DNA of 50,095 nt from Heyndrickxia camelliae (lineage in GTDB: Bacteria > Bacillota > Bacilli > Bacillales > Bacillaceae_C), in contig NZ_PIQO01000028.1 in assembly GCF_002844575.1 (NCBI RefSeq), positions 1-50,095 of the forward strand, given 5' to 3'. This document shows, in pieces, positions 28,143 to 37,975 of the stretch. Position 1 is the first letter of the stretch. The number at the start of each line of letters is the position of its first letter. The notes under the pieces were generated by a model, which saw only the letters and a program-made list of their open reading frames with translations, made no database searches and had not been told where the DNA came from. Position numbers and translations under genes: made by a program.

Positions 28143-29051
28143 ATGTTAAAGATAGGTATTATTGGCCTAGGGGATATTGCTGCTAAAGCATATCTTCCAG
28201 TATATGGTGAAAGAAATGATGTAGAATTTCATCTTTTTACTAGAAACAAGCAGCGTCTGTCTGAGATTTCTGCGCAATATCGTTTTCATCATGTACATGA
28301 CAGTCTTGATTCTCTAATAGAAAGTGGAATAAAAGGAGCTTTTGTACATTCATCGACGGAATCACATTTTGATATCGTCCAGGAGCTATTATCCAATCAC
28401 ATTCATGTATATGTTGATAAACCTATTTCCTATGATTACCAGTCTGCAAAACAATTGGTAGAGTTAGCGGAAGAAGAGCAATTAATATTAATGGTTGGTT
28501 TTAATCGCAGATATGCACCGTCTTACCAAAAACTAAAGGAATTGCAAAAACCTAATATGATCATTATGCAAAAAAATCGAAAGGCATTGCCAAATGATAT
28601 TAGGACTTTTGTATATGATGATTACATACATGTGCTTGATACGATAAAATATTTATTTCCTGTTCCAATTGAAGATATCGTTGTTTCTGGAAGAAAAGAA
28701 GGAAACAAACTTTATCATGCAGTGGTACAATTTATAGCAAAAGAATGTACAGCAATTGGAATTATGAACCGGGACAGTGGAACCGCAGAAGAAAAATTGG
28801 AAGTAATGTGCCCTGATGAAAAAAGAACAGCTACAAATGTAGCGGATATAACTATTTATCAAGATCGTAATGAAGTAAAACTAGTTGGCAATGATTGGGA
28901 GCCGACACTTCACAAACGAGGTTTTTATCAGCTTGTAGATGAGTTTATTCAATGCCTAAAAAATAAATCTACTCCAAAAATATCTGCTAAAGATGCATTA
29001 GAAACTCATGAAATTTGCGAATTAGTAGTTACAAAATTAGAGAATAAATAA
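28143..29051 (+). CDS. Gfo/Idh/MocA family oxidoreductase
   Basis: NAD(P)-dependent oxidoreductase of 302 residues. The N-terminal Rossmann motif GIIGLGDIAAKAYLP is followed by VYVDKPISYDYQSAKQLVELA, where DKP stands for the usual EKP, and LMVGFNRRYAPSY. The C-terminal alpha/beta domain includes a conserved HVLDTIKYLF helix. It is somewhat shorter than typical sugar dehydrogenases (330-350 residues). The substrate is unknown; the family covers sugars, inositols and biliverdin. CGGGGTGA precedes the ATG. It is convergent with the alanyl-tRNA editing gene. Confidence 0.87.
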   Translation: MLKIGIIGLGDIAAKAYLPVYGERNDVEFHLFTRNKQRLSEISAQYRFHHVHDSLDSLIESGIKGAFVHSSTESHFDIVQELLSNHIHVYVDKPISYDYQSAKQLVELAEEEQLILMVGFNRRYAPSYQKLKELQKPNMIIMQKNRKALPNDIRTFVYDDYIHVLDTIKYLFPVPIEDIVVSGRKEGNKLYHAVVQFIAKECTAIGIMNRDSGTAEEKLEVMCPDEKRTATNVADITIYQDRNEVKLVGNDWEPTLHKRGFYQLVDEFIQCLKNKSTPKISAKDALETHEICELVVTKLENK

Positions 29052-29055
29052 ATGG

Positions 29056-29084
29056 AAAATCCCCGCTATATTTGTGGGGATTTT
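29056..29084. terminator. Shared convergent terminator
   Basis: Stem AAAATCCCC (29056-29064) / GGGGATTTT (29076-29084). It follows the Gfo/Idh stop closely, and the minus-strand stop codon of the alanyl-tRNA editing gene lies in its loop. Confidence 0.75.
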
Positions 29085-30253
29085 AATTCTGCGGCATTTT
29101 TCACTAATTCTAAAAATGCATACATGTCTGATTCACTTGTAAAAGTTACTTGTGCATTGTTATTAGAACCTCCACCTTTTCCGTTGAAAGATGAAATATT
29201 GGCTTTTACAAATTGCCCGCAATGAAATTGATTTTGTCCATTATGCTGAATTAGACATCTTTTATCGAGTAGGGAGGCTAAAACAACTAATTTATCTGTT
29301 TTTGCTATTAACTGTCTAGAAAGGACTTGTAAGTCTTGTATCGACTTTTCAGAGAAAGTCTGGATTAAAATTATTTCTTGGTTGGATTGTAATAGATCAT
29401 GTGCTAGAAAATTCGCATTTTCATTTTGTGCGATATCTAATTTTCGTTGTATTTCTTTCTTTTCATTTTCTAATTTCTCTATACGAGCGATAATTTCTTC
29501 TTTGGATGTAGACAGATTTTTAGTAAGTGCTGCAAGAATGTTATGTTTCTCCTGGTAATCTTGAATTGCTCTAAATCCACAAATAAAATGGAGTCTTGTT
29601 CCACCCCGTTGTTTTTCTGTTTTGATTAACTTTATTAATCCTATTTCTGCTGTTTGTTCAACATGTGTACCACAGCATGCCGAGTAGTCTATACCTTCTA
29701 TTTCGACAATCCGTATTTCACCTGTTACATCTGGAACTTTTCTTAATGGGATACTAGATAACTCCTTATCTGTCACAGTATATGTTTTTACCTTTTTATT
29801 TTCATATATGTATTGATTGGCTGTCTCTTCAATTGCCTTTAGCTGACTACCTTTTAGCTCAGGAAGATCTAAATCAATCGTAACAGTTACTTCTCCTAGA
29901 TGAAAACTGTGTGTATGTGCTTCAAACAATTCAATGCATACTGCTGATAAAAGATGTTGTCCGGTGTGATGCTGTGTGTGATCGATCCGTCGCTTCACAT
30001 CTATTTTACAATGGACAACTTTATTTTCTAGTTTTGATTCAAGTATATGAAAGATTTCATCTTTTTCCTCGAATACATCCAGAACTTTTATCGAATCTAT
30101 GTACCCAATATCGTGGGGCTGTCCACCGCCAGTTGGATAGAATGCTGTTTCTGCTAGTGTTACGATAATTTTATTATTCATTTCTCGCATACTAGTTATT
30201 TCCGTCGACCATTCAAACATTTTGGGTTCACGATAGAATAATTTTTCGGTCAT
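29066..30253 (-). CDS. Alanyl-tRNA editing protein (AlaX-L type, DHHA1 domain)
   Basis: A free-standing trans-editing hydrolase of 395 residues that removes mischarged amino acid (Ser or Gly) from tRNA-Ala. The editing domain has the zinc motifs HHTGQH (HxxxH) and CCGTH (CxxxH), with TAFYPTGGGQPHDIG near the N-terminus as in AlaRS. A coiled-coil region (EEIIARIEKLENEKKEIQRK) joins a C-terminal DHHA1 domain ending GKGGGSNNNAQVTF. This is the long AlaX form resembling the C-terminal half of AlaRS. GAAAGGA lies about 8 nt before the ATG. Confidence 0.9.
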   Translation of the reverse strand: MTEKLFYREPKMFEWSTEITSMREMNNKIIVTLAETAFYPTGGGQPHDIGYIDSIKVLDVFEEKDEIFHILESKLENKVVHCKIDVKRRIDHTQHHTGQHLLSAVCIELFEAHTHSFHLGEVTVTIDLDLPELKGSQLKAIEETANQYIYENKKVKTYTVTDKELSSIPLRKVPDVTGEIRIVEIEGIDYSACCGTHVEQTAEIGLIKLIKTEKQRGGTRLHFICGFRAIQDYQEKHNILAALTKNLSTSKEEIIARIEKLENEKKEIQRKLDIAQNENANFLAHDLLQSNQEIILIQTFSEKSIQDLQVLSRQLIAKTDKLVVLASLLDKRCLIQHNGQNQFHCGQFVKANISSFNGKGGGSNNNAQVTFTSESDMYAFLELVKNAAELKSPQI

Positions 30254-30369
30254 GTTGTTATTCCTTTCGATATTTGTTTGCTCTTTATTATAGTAGAAAG
30301 GTTGACAAAAAAATAGCGGGAGGTTCCTTCCATATTGCTGATTGAGATCATTTTTTACAGAAAAGAGGA

Positions 30370-30391
30370 GAGTAAACGTGGACGTTTACTC
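30370..30391 (-). terminator. Hairpin at the end of yhfH
   Basis: Perfect 10-bp stem GAGTAAACGT / ACGTTTACTC overlapping the stop codon. The following minus-strand sequence is only moderately T-rich (CTCCTCTTTT), so its efficiency is uncertain. Confidence 0.5.
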
Positions 30392-30523
30392 TTCTTTCTT
30401 TGCAAGACAACGCTCGCACTCCATAATATAAGACTCTGCCTGTTCTTCGTGGATATGCTCACCACATTCCGGACAGATTTTTCTAGACAAATTACGGAAA
30501 AATTCAACAGGGTTTCCTAACAT
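30386..30523 (-). CDS. yhfH: YhfH family protein
   Basis: A 45-residue protein starting MLGNPVEFFRNLSRKICPEC, which is the YhfH family pattern. Two CxxC pairs (Cys17/Cys20 and Cys36/Cys39) make a likely zinc knuckle, with CERCLAKKEE at the end. The function is unknown. The ATG at 30523 follows AGGAGGAATTACTTT on the minus strand, a strong site at suitable distance. It is oriented like the AlaX gene but upstream of it by 130 nt. Confidence 0.88.
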   Translation of the reverse strand: MLGNPVEFFRNLSRKICPECGEHIHEEQAESYIMECERCLAKKEE

Positions 30524-30709
30524 AAAGTAATTCCTCCTTTTATCTAATATAATACAGTTTATTTATTTTTATTCTGTTATAATACAGTATATGCGTTTAT
30601 TTCGTCAACTGTTATTCGAAAAAATCATAAAATTGAGAAATATCATTGATGTGTTTAGAAAGACCTGTTAATCTGGTACTAAAAATAGGCTATTTCAGGG
30701 GAGGTTGTG

Positions 30710-31534
30710 GTGGATTTCACAAGTTTGCGTCCTAAAAAAAGGACAAATATCAGGATTTTTATAGGAAAACAATATTATACGTTTAAACGATATTTGACTT
30801 GGATGTTCGGTAAGCAGAAATATGCAGAGAAAAGGCAGTACGAATGGTTTCCTCATACGGTATATAAGCATCAGACAGTGTTATTAAGGCAACTACGTGG
30901 AGTTGATATGTGGTATCAGCATAATAAAATCAAGAATTTAGAAATAGCAATTAAACAACTGAATGGGATTGTAATCAAACCAGGGGAGACATTCTCGTAT
31001 TGGAAGCTCATCGGGAAACCAACGAGGAAAAAAGGGTATTTAGACGGCATGGTTCTTCACTATGGTACTTTTAAAAAAGGGATCGGCGGAGGACTTTGTC
31101 AACTTTCTAATTTACTCTACTGGATGACATTGCATACCCCATTAACGATTACGGAAAGGAATCGTCATAGCTATGACGTCTTCCCGGATTCCAATCGTAC
31201 ACAGCCCTTTGGCAGTGGTGCAACCTGCGCATATAACTATTTAGATTTACAAATTAAAAACAATACTGAAGGACCATTTCAACTATATTTAGCATTAACA
31301 GACACACATTTAGTTGGGGAATGGAGAGCTTTACAGCCTTCCTTATATAGCTATGAAATATATGAAAAAGAGCATCAAATTACACCAGCATATTGGGGTG
31401 GATATGTACGGCATAATATAATAAATAGGAAAATATATAACAAGCAGCATCAACTAGTAGAAGATGAATATGTTGTGGAAAATCATGCGATTATGATGTA
31501 TGAACCATTACTGGAACATAAAATAAATGAGTAA
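30710..31534 (+). CDS. VanW family protein
   Basis: A 274-residue protein with the VanW domain in its second half: IVIKPGETFSYWKLIGKPTRKKGY, GGGLCQLSNLLYWM and NRHSYDVFPDSNRTQPFGSG. The domain is named from vanB-type vancomycin clusters but is widespread without any link to resistance; its activity is unknown. No signal peptide is obvious, and the N-terminus is basic and aromatic. Two GTG codons at 30707 and 30710 are possible; AGGGGAGG at 30697-30704 gives the better spacing to 30710. No other van gene is nearby. A sigma factor gene follows 71 nt later. Confidence 0.85.
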   Translation: MDFTSLRPKKRTNIRIFIGKQYYTFKRYLTWMFGKQKYAEKRQYEWFPHTVYKHQTVLLRQLRGVDMWYQHNKIKNLEIAIKQLNGIVIKPGETFSYWKLIGKPTRKKGYLDGMVLHYGTFKKGIGGGLCQLSNLLYWMTLHTPLTITERNRHSYDVFPDSNRTQPFGSGATCAYNYLDLQIKNNTEGPFQLYLALTDTHLVGEWRALQPSLYSYEIYEKEHQITPAYWGGYVRHNIINRKIYNKQHQLVEDEYVVENHAIMMYEPLLEHKINE

Positions 31535-31605
31535 ATTTATATTACCCGTAACTTTTTACATGTATTATCCGTTAAAAATATAGAGGTTCAAAAGGAGTGA
31601 TCACT

Positions 31606-32289
31606 TTGAATACCAAGCTTGGTACTGAATCATCTATTCATGAAGAAAATATAGCAACATTAATGAATATGTATCCTGCATTAAAGAGGTACTGCCAAAT
31701 GCTGACCAGAAATGGTTGGGATGCGGAGGACCTAGCACATGAGGCGATGGAAAAAATGTATCAAAGATATATTCATCAAAAAGCAGATCAAAGCAATATT
31801 TCTCGTGCATTACTATATAAAATTGCTCACAATCATTGGATTGACGAAGTTAGAAAACGTTCAAAAGAAAATGCAACATTAAAATCGGAGCCATCTACAG
31901 ATCCAATGAAAATATTACCAGAAGTGTATTCTATTTGTGAGCTATTAGTAAACCATTTAACTCCGCAACAGACTGTTATATTTATGTTGAAGGATATCTT
32001 TCAATTTGGAATGAGTGATATTGCAGAACAATTAAATATGACAGAAGGCGCAATTAAAGCATCTTTATTTAGAACACGCCAGCATTTAAAAAAGTTCACG
32101 GATGGGGTAGATGAGCTTAAGTTAATTCATACGGAGAGTGAACAAAGCAGGTTGTTTTGTGAATCGATTATTCAATCGATACGACAAGAACAGCCACGGA
32201 TCCTCATCAGACAATATAAAAAATTGTTCCATCAACAAGTTCCTATGTGCAAAGGTTCGATGAGTTTCTCTTTACTTGCGGCTGCATAA
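31606..32289 (+). CDS. ECF-like sigma-70 family sigma factor
   Basis: RNA polymerase sigma factor of 227 residues. Region 2 spans about 17-90 (MYPALKRYCQMLTRNGWDAEDLAHEAMEKMYQR, then RALLYKIAHNHWIDEVRKR). Region 4 spans about 105-160 (LTPQQTVIFMLKDIFQFGMSDIAEQLNMTEGAIKASLFRTRQHLKK). A further 60 residues follow region 4, longer than a minimal ECF factor. No anti-sigma gene is adjacent. The frame opens with GTG at 31597, but that abuts AAAAGGA; TTG at 31606 has proper spacing. clpP starts 19 nt downstream, so the two are probably co-transcribed. Target promoters are unknown. Confidence 0.88.
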   Translation: MNTKLGTESSIHEENIATLMNMYPALKRYCQMLTRNGWDAEDLAHEAMEKMYQRYIHQKADQSNISRALLYKIAHNHWIDEVRKRSKENATLKSEPSTDPMKILPEVYSICELLVNHLTPQQTVIFMLKDIFQFGMSDIAEQLNMTEGAIKASLFRTRQHLKKFTDGVDELKLIHTESEQSRLFCESIIQSIRQEQPRILIRQYKKLFHQQVPMCKGSMSFSLLAAA

Positions 32290-32308
32290 TTAAAAGGAGG
32301 AAATCTCA

Positions 32309-32890
32309 TTGAGTACGATTCCATATGTAATTGAACAGTCCTCACGTGGAGAAAGATCGTATGATATTTATTCAAGATTATTGAAAGACCGTATTATTAT
32401 GATTGGCGATGAGATTAATGATCAAATATCTAATACTGTTGTTGCACAGTTATTGTTTTTAGCAGCTGAAGATCCTGATAAAGATATTTCACTTTATATC
32501 AATAGTCCAGGTGGTTCGACGACAGCAGGATTTGCAATACTTGATACCATGAATTATATAAAACCAGATGTACAAACGATTTGCATAGGTCTTGCTGCTT
32601 CTTTTGGAGCAATGCTTTTAATGGCAGGGACTAAAGGCAAGAGGTTCGCCCTTCCAAATAGTGAAATAATGATCCATCAGCCTCTAGGTGGTGCTCGTGG
32701 CCAAGCAACGGAAATTGATATTTCAGCAAGAAGGATTTTAAAATTAAAAGACCAAATCAATGGAATGATTGCAAATTTTACCGGTCAAAATCTTGAAAAG
32801 GTGAAAGCTGATACTGAGCGGGATTATTTTCTTTCATCAGATGAAGCGATGGAATATGGGATAATAGATAAAATATTGCATCAAAAATAA
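32309..32890 (+). CDS. clpP: ATP-dependent Clp protease proteolytic subunit, ClpP paralogue
   Basis: Serine peptidase of 193 residues that forms a tetradecameric chamber fed by ClpX/ClpC-type ATPases. The catalytic triad Ser98 ([11 protein letters not shown]), His123 (IMIHQPLGG) and Asp172 is complete. The Ser loop differs from the usual GMAASMGAFLL of main ClpP. With its position behind a sigma factor, this suggests a second, specialised ClpP and not the housekeeping copy; this is inference. The start is TTG at 32309, with AAAGGAGG about 8 nt upstream. A terminator follows. Confidence 0.93.
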   Translation: MSTIPYVIEQSSRGERSYDIYSRLLKDRIIMIGDEINDQISNTVVAQLLFLAAEDPDKDISLYINSPGGSTTAGFAILDTMNYIKPDVQTICIGLAASFGAMLLMAGTKGKRFALPNSEIMIHQPLGGARGQATEIDISARRILKLKDQINGMIANFTGQNLEKVKADTERDYFLSSDEAMEYGIIDKILHQK

Positions 32891-32895
32891 TACGG

Positions 32896-32934
32896 AAAGG
32901 AGTACTGGATATTTTGTCCATGTACTCCTTTTTT
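32896..32934 (+). terminator. Terminator of the sigma factor-clpP unit
   Basis: Stem AAAGGAGTAC / GTACTCCTTT with an imperfect inner GGA/TCC extension and a TTTTTT tail, 6 nt past the clpP stop. Confidence 0.9.
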
Positions 32935-32944
32935 ACATTTATTA

Positions 32945-32973
32945 TTGACGACACTCTTTGTTTGGTATATTCT
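32945..32973 (+). promoter_or_regulatory. Promoter of the histidine operon
   Basis: TTGACG at 32945-32950 and TATTCT at 32968-32973 with 17-nt spacing, about 65 nt before hisZ. No T-box leader fits in the short space between. Confidence 0.6.
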
Positions 32974-33039
32974 TATTAAACAAAATCCTTTAGTTTGTTA
33001 GAGTGATAATATATTAAAGGAAAATGAGTAGGAAGTGAA

Positions 33040-34167
33040 ATGATGTTTTTACCTAGCGGAAGCCAAGATGAATTTGGAAATGTTGTCAGTAATCGAAATA
33101 TGGTTTGTGAAGTATTTCGAGACATTATTGCTAACAGAGGGTTTGTTGAAATATCAACTCCACTGGTGGAGTACGCATCCACCTTTACAAATAGATATGT
33201 AGGAATGGAGTTACAAAATTTACTGAAATGGTTTAATCGAAATGGAGAAATCGAAGTGTTACGCCCAGATTGGACATCAGCAATAGCGAGAGCATTAGTC
33301 CGATTAAAATCAAAACAGAAGAAATGGGCATATCAAGGATCTGTGTTCCGAGAAGACCAGCCAGGAATCGAAAAACGGCAAATTGGTATTGAAATAATCC
33401 AAACTCCTGAAATTCTCGGAGAAAGTGAGTGCCTATTTTTAGCAAAAGAGCTATTAGAAAAATTAAATATTAATGAGTATGCAGTTGAACTTGGTCATAC
33501 GGATATCTTTGAGGAACTAACGAAATCGCTGAAATTACCGGCAGCCGAAAAACAGAGACTTCGTGTGGCCATGCATAACAAACGAAAAGATGAGGTATTT
33601 GCCATTGTAACCCAATACGGGGATGAAAATTTAGCGACTGAATTAGTATTTCTGATTGGGGCATATGGTTCTATTGATATTTTAAAAGAATATGAGCATA
33701 GATGGGCAGAGAATGCAAAGCTTTCTGCTATCCTTCAGCATTTAAATAGAATCATTACTATTTTAAAAGAGGTAAATATACATGAAATTATGGTGGATTT
33801 AGGCAGAGTGAAAAACTTGCCGTATTACTCGGGAATTATGTTCCGAGGATACTCTTCTGACAATGGAGATTTATGCTTTTCCGGTGGTCGATATGATAAG
33901 CTGTACGATCAATTTGAAACAAATATGTCGGCAATTGGTCTAGCCTTCGATGTAGATATTCTTGCAAACAAAATGGGAATAGCTTCGAAAAGAGAAAGAA
34001 TTGGTATTGTTGCAACAGATGATACCCTTGCTTTTGCCGAAAGGTACCGAAGTAAGTGCAAAGAATCGATCGTTGAAATTGTCTATGAGGTAGATCCATC
34101 TGTCCCATATGATAAGGTGCTCTTGGTGAAAAAGATGAATGGAAATTTCGAGGTGGTAGAAGCGTGA
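33040..34167 (+). CDS. hisZ: ATP phosphoribosyltransferase regulatory subunit HisZ
   Basis: Histidyl-tRNA synthetase-like protein of 375 residues without aminoacylation activity. It complexes with short HisG to make and regulate ATP phosphoribosyltransferase. HisRS-type motifs are visible as RDIIANRGFVEISTPLVEY (motif 1 region), VFREDQPGIEKRQIGIEII (motif 2) and DLCFSGGRYDKL (motif 3 region). AGGAAGTG precedes the tandem ATGs at 33040/33043. It is the first gene of the his operon; its stop overlaps the hisG start. Confidence 0.93.
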   Translation: MMFLPSGSQDEFGNVVSNRNMVCEVFRDIIANRGFVEISTPLVEYASTFTNRYVGMELQNLLKWFNRNGEIEVLRPDWTSAIARALVRLKSKQKKWAYQGSVFREDQPGIEKRQIGIEIIQTPEILGESECLFLAKELLEKLNINEYAVELGHTDIFEELTKSLKLPAAEKQRLRVAMHNKRKDEVFAIVTQYGDENLATELVFLIGAYGSIDILKEYEHRWAENAKLSAILQHLNRIITILKEVNIHEIMVDLGRVKNLPYYSGIMFRGYSSDNGDLCFSGGRYDKLYDQFETNMSAIGLAFDVDILANKMGIASKRERIGIVATDDTLAFAERYRSKCKESIVEIVYEVDPSVPYDKVLLVKKMNGNFEVVEA

Positions 34168-34784
34168 AAATTTGTATTGCATTAACAAAAGGTCGTCTGG
34201 AGGAGCAATTTTTACAATATTTAAATTCTCTTTGCTTTGATGTTGAGCCTTTAATAAATAAAGGCAGAAAGCTATGGGTAGAAACAGGAAATTTGCAATT
34301 CTTTTTCGCAAAAGGGGTAGATGTTGGTACATATGTAGAACATGGCATCGCGGATCTTGGGATTATTGGAGAAGATATTCTACTTGAATATCAGCCGGAT
34401 GTATTTGATTTATTTCCATTGCCATTTGGCAAATGTCGTTTTGCCCTTGCGGAAGTGGCAAACAAAAAAGAGACCATGTCGAAAAGAAAAATAGCTACAA
34501 AGTATCCAAACATCACAAATGAATATTTTAGAAGTACTGGAGAGTCTGTTGATATTGTCAAACTAGAAGGGTCAGTTGAATTAGCACCAGTATTGGGACT
34601 ATCAGATGCCATTGTCGATATTGTGGAAACGGGAACAACTCTCGCTGAAAATGGTCTAATTATCAAAGAAGAGTTTCATCCCTTAAGTGCACGTTGTATT
34701 GCAAACCGTTCTTCATTAAAAATAAAAAAAGCATCTATTTCTCCGTTTCTTGATGCTTTGCAGGGACAGGGGGTATTAAATTGA
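34164..34784 (+). CDS. hisG: ATP phosphoribosyltransferase, short form HisG
   Basis: Condenses ATP with PRPP to phosphoribosyl-ATP, the committed step of histidine synthesis. The 206-residue length lacks the C-terminal regulatory ACT-like domain, so HisZ is required, and hisZ is directly upstream. Motifs: IALTKGRLEEQ at the N-terminus, GIADLGIIGEDIL, and the PRPP loop IVDIVETGTTLAENGL. The start is GTG at 34164, overlapping the hisZ stop in GTGA. Confidence 0.95.
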   Translation: MKICIALTKGRLEEQFLQYLNSLCFDVEPLINKGRKLWVETGNLQFFFAKGVDVGTYVEHGIADLGIIGEDILLEYQPDVFDLFPLPFGKCRFALAEVANKKETMSKRKIATKYPNITNEYFRSTGESVDIVKLEGSVELAPVLGLSDAIVDIVETGTTLAENGLIIKEEFHPLSARCIANRSSLKIKKASISPFLDALQGQGVLN

Positions 34785-36064
34785 TTCCAAGATTAACAAT
34801 CGAGGAGTTTGTGAAGCAGTTCTTAGTAGCAAATAATAAAATATCGATGAATCCAGAAATAATGGAAACGGCAATGAATGTTATTAAGGAAGTTAGGGCT
34901 GATGGGGATTCAGCATTAAAGAAGTATGCACAGAAGTTTGATGCTTATGTTCCAGAGAAGTGGGAAGTTTCAGAAGAGGAGAGAAAACATGCATGGAATA
35001 TGGTATCGCCAAATATTATAGAATCCCTTCGGAAAGCGGCAGCTAATATTCAGGATTTTCATCGTAAACAGATCACTCAATCACGAATAATGGAAATGTC
35101 TGAAGATATCATCTCCGGTCAATTATTCCGTCCCATTGAGAAGGTAGGAATCTATGTACCTGGAGGAACTGCGAGTTATCCTTCCACTGTTTTAATGAAT
35201 GCTATCCCGGCCTCCATTGCGGGTGTAGAAGAAATCATCATGGTTACTCCGGCTCACAGTGAAGAGGGAATTTCTCCTGTCCTTTTAGTTGCAGCTGATA
35301 TTGCAGGAGTGGGTAAAATTTATCAGATTGGCGGTATTCAAGCGATTGCTGCATTGGCTTATGGTACTGATACTATTCCAAAGGTGGACAAAATTGTTGG
35401 ACCAGGAAATGCTTATGTAGCTGCTGCAAAATCAATTGTTTATGGAGATGTGGGAATTGATTTGATCGCAGGACCCTCTGAGGTGGCTATTATTGCGGAT
35501 GAAAATGCTACACCTGCGTATATCGCAGCGGATTTGATCGCACAGGCAGAGCATGATAAAAATGCGCGAACATTTCTCTTTACTACTTCAAACAAGTTGA
35601 TAGAAGAAGTATTAGTTGAACTAGCAAAACAGTTGGCTGTATTACCTAGAAAGGAAATTGCGGCGCCGTCTCTTTTAAATAATAGTGCAGCTGTGGTGGT
35701 AAAGAATCTTCACTTAGCATTTGATCTTGTTAATCAATTGGCTCCTGAGCATTTGGAGATTGTCGTCCAAAATCCATTATCATGGTTAGGTTTAGTAAAA
35801 AATGCAGGCTCTGTCTTCTTAGGGGAACACACACCGGAAGCAGTAGGAGATTATTTTGGCGGACCAAACCACGTTTTGCCAACATCCGGAAATGCTAGGT
35901 TTTCTTCTGGGTTATCTGTCGATGATTTTATCAAAAAAACAACTTATCTTTATTACTCTGAAAAAGCGTTAGGTAGTACCGCAGAACATATTATATCCAT
36001 TGCGACCGAAGAAAAATTAGCTGGTCATGCCCGAGCAGTTCAAATCAGAATGCAAAATGAATAG
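34781..36064 (+). CDS. hisD: Histidinol dehydrogenase
   Basis: Oxidises L-histidinol to L-histidine in two NAD-dependent steps, the last of the pathway. It has 427 residues with zinc and catalytic segments [23 protein letters not shown] (shown to motif level only), [23 protein letters not shown] and [12 protein letters not shown], all conserved. The start is TTG at 34781, overlapping the hisG stop as TTGA, so translation is probably coupled to hisG. Confidence 0.96.
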   Translation: MIPRLTIEEFVKQFLVANNKISMNPEIMETAMNVIKEVRADGDSALKKYAQKFDAYVPEKWEVSEEERKHAWNMVSPNIIESLRKAAANIQDFHRKQITQSRIMEMSEDIISGQLFRPIEKVGIYVPGGTASYPSTVLMNAIPASIAGVEEIIMVTPAHSEEGISPVLLVAADIAGVGKIYQIGGIQAIAALAYGTDTIPKVDKIVGPGNAYVAAAKSIVYGDVGIDLIAGPSEVAIIADENATPAYIAADLIAQAEHDKNARTFLFTTSNKLIEEVLVELAKQLAVLPRKEIAAPSLLNNSAAVVVKNLHLAFDLVNQLAPEHLEIVVQNPLSWLGLVKNAGSVFLGEHTPEAVGDYFGGPNHVLPTSGNARFSSGLSVDDFIKKTTYLYYSEKALGSTAEHIISIATEEKLAGHARAVQIRMQNE

Positions 36065-36084
36065 GGATGAGAGGAATGGTAAAC

Positions 36085-36672
36085 GTGAGAACAGCTGCTA
36101 AAAAAAGAAAAACAAATGAGACATTCATTCAAATTTCATGTAATTTAGATGATCCAACAACGGTAGAAATCAATACAGGAATAGGCTTTTTTGATCATAT
36201 GCTTGAGTTATTTGCAAGACATGGGCAGATAGGGCTTGAAGTGAAAGCAGAGGGAGATTTATATATTGATAGTCATCACACTGTAGAAGATGTAGGGATT
36301 GTTTTAGGCCAAGTAATAAAAAGTGCCCTCGGTTCAAAGGAAGGAATTGTACGATATGGCTCTGCATATGTACCAATGGATGAAACGCTTGGTTTTATAG
36401 CCTTAGATATTAGCGGAAGACCTTATTTGCATTTTGATGCTGTCTTGCAAAACCCTAAACTCGGAAATTTTGATACAGAATTAGTGAAGGAATTTTTCCA
36501 AGCCTTTGCACTTCAATCTGGGATTACCCTTCATGCGAAAGTGATGTATGGAGAAAATACGCATCATAAAGTAGAGTCTCTTTTTAAGGCTTTGGGTCGC
36601 GCGCTATCTCAAGCGATTGCCATTGATCCAACTATTAAAGGCGTTAATTCTACAAAGGGGATAATAGAATGA
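36085..36672 (+). CDS. hisB: Imidazoleglycerol-phosphate dehydratase
   Basis: Dehydrates imidazole glycerol phosphate to imidazole acetol phosphate in histidine synthesis. The Mn-binding His/Glu motifs are [25 protein letters not shown] and [16 protein letters not shown]. The open frame begins at ATG 36067, but GTG at 36085 follows GAGAGGA by about 9 nt and yields [13 protein letters not shown], like the known Bacillus HisB start, and 195 residues. It is the dehydratase-only form, lacking the phosphatase domain of enterobacterial HisB. Its stop overlaps hisH. Confidence 0.95.
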   Translation: MRTAAKKRKTNETFIQISCNLDDPTTVEINTGIGFFDHMLELFARHGQIGLEVKAEGDLYIDSHHTVEDVGIVLGQVIKSALGSKEGIVRYGSAYVPMDETLGFIALDISGRPYLHFDAVLQNPKLGNFDTELVKEFFQAFALQSGITLHAKVMYGENTHHKVESLFKALGRALSQAIAIDPTIKGVNSTKGIIE

Positions 36673-37271
36673 TAGGGATTGTCGATTATGGAATGGGGAA
36701 TATCGCAAGTGTTCGAAATACATTAGCCAGACTTGGGATTCAAACCGTTGTATCCGATCAACCAGATGTATTAAAACAAGCTTCTCATATTATTTTGCCG
36801 GGAGTAGGCTCCTTTCAAGCATCTATTGATGAAATAGAGAAACGTGGCTTAAAGAGTGTTATTCGAGATTTGGCAAGTAAAAAACCGGTTTTAGGTGTTT
36901 GTCTAGGCATGCAGCTTTTATTTTCAGAAGGGTATGAAGGTGGTAGAAAGGAAGGTCTTGATTTAATACCTGGACAAATTAAAAAAATCGACACCGACAA
37001 TATACTGCCCCATATAGGATGGAATCAATTGCATATTCAAGACGAAAGAAATGGCTTCAGCAATTTTGAAGGCGAGCATGTATATTTTGTCCATTCCTAT
37101 CAGGCAAATACCAATGCAGAATATATTGTTGCAACTACGGAATATGGAGTGAAGATTCCTGCGATTGTTCAAAAAGAAAATGTATTTGGAATGCAATTTC
37201 ACCCAGAGAAGAGCGGGAAAGTTGGACTGGAATTACTAAAAATGTTCTTAGGGGTGGAGGGAAAACAATGA
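36669..37271 (+). CDS. hisH: Imidazole glycerol phosphate synthase, glutaminase subunit HisH
   Basis: Class I glutamine amidotransferase of 200 residues that feeds ammonia to HisF. The nucleophile is in [17 protein letters not shown], and the His-Glu pair is in [13 protein letters not shown]-terminal [10 protein letters not shown] is conserved. The start ATG overlaps the hisB stop (ATGA), and the stop overlaps hisA. HisF is encoded two genes downstream, as usual for Bacillus his operons. Confidence 0.95.
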   Translation: MIGIVDYGMGNIASVRNTLARLGIQTVVSDQPDVLKQASHIILPGVGSFQASIDEIEKRGLKSVIRDLASKKPVLGVCLGMQLLFSEGYEGGRKEGLDLIPGQIKKIDTDNILPHIGWNQLHIQDERNGFSNFEGEHVYFVHSYQANTNAEYIVATTEYGVKIPAIVQKENVFGMQFHPEKSGKVGLELLKMFLGVEGKQ

Positions 37272-37975
37272 CAAAAATCATACCAGCAATCGATTTAATT
37301 GATGGAAAATGTGTTCGATTATATCAAGGGAAATTTAATCAATCAACGGTTATGGAAAATGATCCATTCATCCAATTGCAAAAGTTCATGGAGGACGGAG
37401 CAGAGCTTATACATATTGTTGATTTAGATGGAGCGAGACTCGGTGCTCCAAAGCAATACGAGTTAATAAAGCGCTTAGTTCAAATCTCCTCTGTTCCCAT
37501 TCAGGTAGGTGGTGGGATTCGCACAATGCAATCTGTAAAAAATTATATAGATGCTGGTGTATCACGAGTCGTGCTTGGAACTGCAGCAATCGAGAATAAG
37601 ATATTTTTAACCAATGTACTAAAGCAATATAGTAATCAGGTTGCAATTGGGATCGATGCAAAAAATGAAAAGGTTGCGACCAGAGGCTGGGAAAAGGTTG
37701 TAGATGTAAACTATCTTGAATTTGCAAAAATAATGGAGGATTTAGGTGCGAAGACGATTGTTTTTACGGATATTTCTCGGGATGGTACCTTAACTGGTCC
37801 CAATTTGGAACAATTGCAACGTTTAAACGATGAAGTTCAATGTACCGTTATCGCATCCGGCGGTATTCGCAATGATGAGGATATTAAAGCTTTACATGAA
37901 ATTGGAATTGCGGAAGCTATTGTGGGGAAAGCGATATACGATGGCATGATTACATTACAGGGAGCTGGTCAGTAA
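37268..37975 (+). CDS. hisA: ProFAR isomerase HisA
   Basis: TIM-barrel isomerase of 235 residues converting ProFAR to PRFAR. The catalytic aspartates are expected at Asp9 ([17 protein letters not shown]) and in [14 protein letters not shown]. The phosphate loops are VGGGIRTM and ASGGIRN. The start ATG lies in the hisH stop region (ATGA), with GGTGGAGG about 9 nt upstream. Confidence 0.95.
   Translation: MTKIIPAIDLIDGKCVRLYQGKFNQSTVMENDPFIQLQKFMEDGAELIHIVDLDGARLGAPKQYELIKRLVQISSVPIQVGGGIRTMQSVKNYIDAGVSRVVLGTAAIENKIFLTNVLKQYSNQVAIGIDAKNEKVATRGWEKVVDVNYLEFAKIMEDLGAKTIVFTDISRDGTLTGPNLEQLQRLNDEVQCTVIASGGIRNDEDIKALHEIGIAEAIVGKAIYDGMITLQGAGQ

Noticed and set aside
30710-31534. Vancomycin resistance locus suggested by the VanW domain
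   Set aside because: No vanR/S/H/A/X or ligase gene is nearby; VanW domains are common outside resistance clusters.
32931-33039. T-box leader before hisZ
   Set aside because: The gap between promoter and hisZ is under 70 nt, too short for a T-box, and no AGGGTGG-type motif is present.
33836-34348. 170-codon minus-strand open frame within hisZ/hisG
   Set aside because: Fully inside strong plus-strand his genes with no start signal of its own; a shadow frame.
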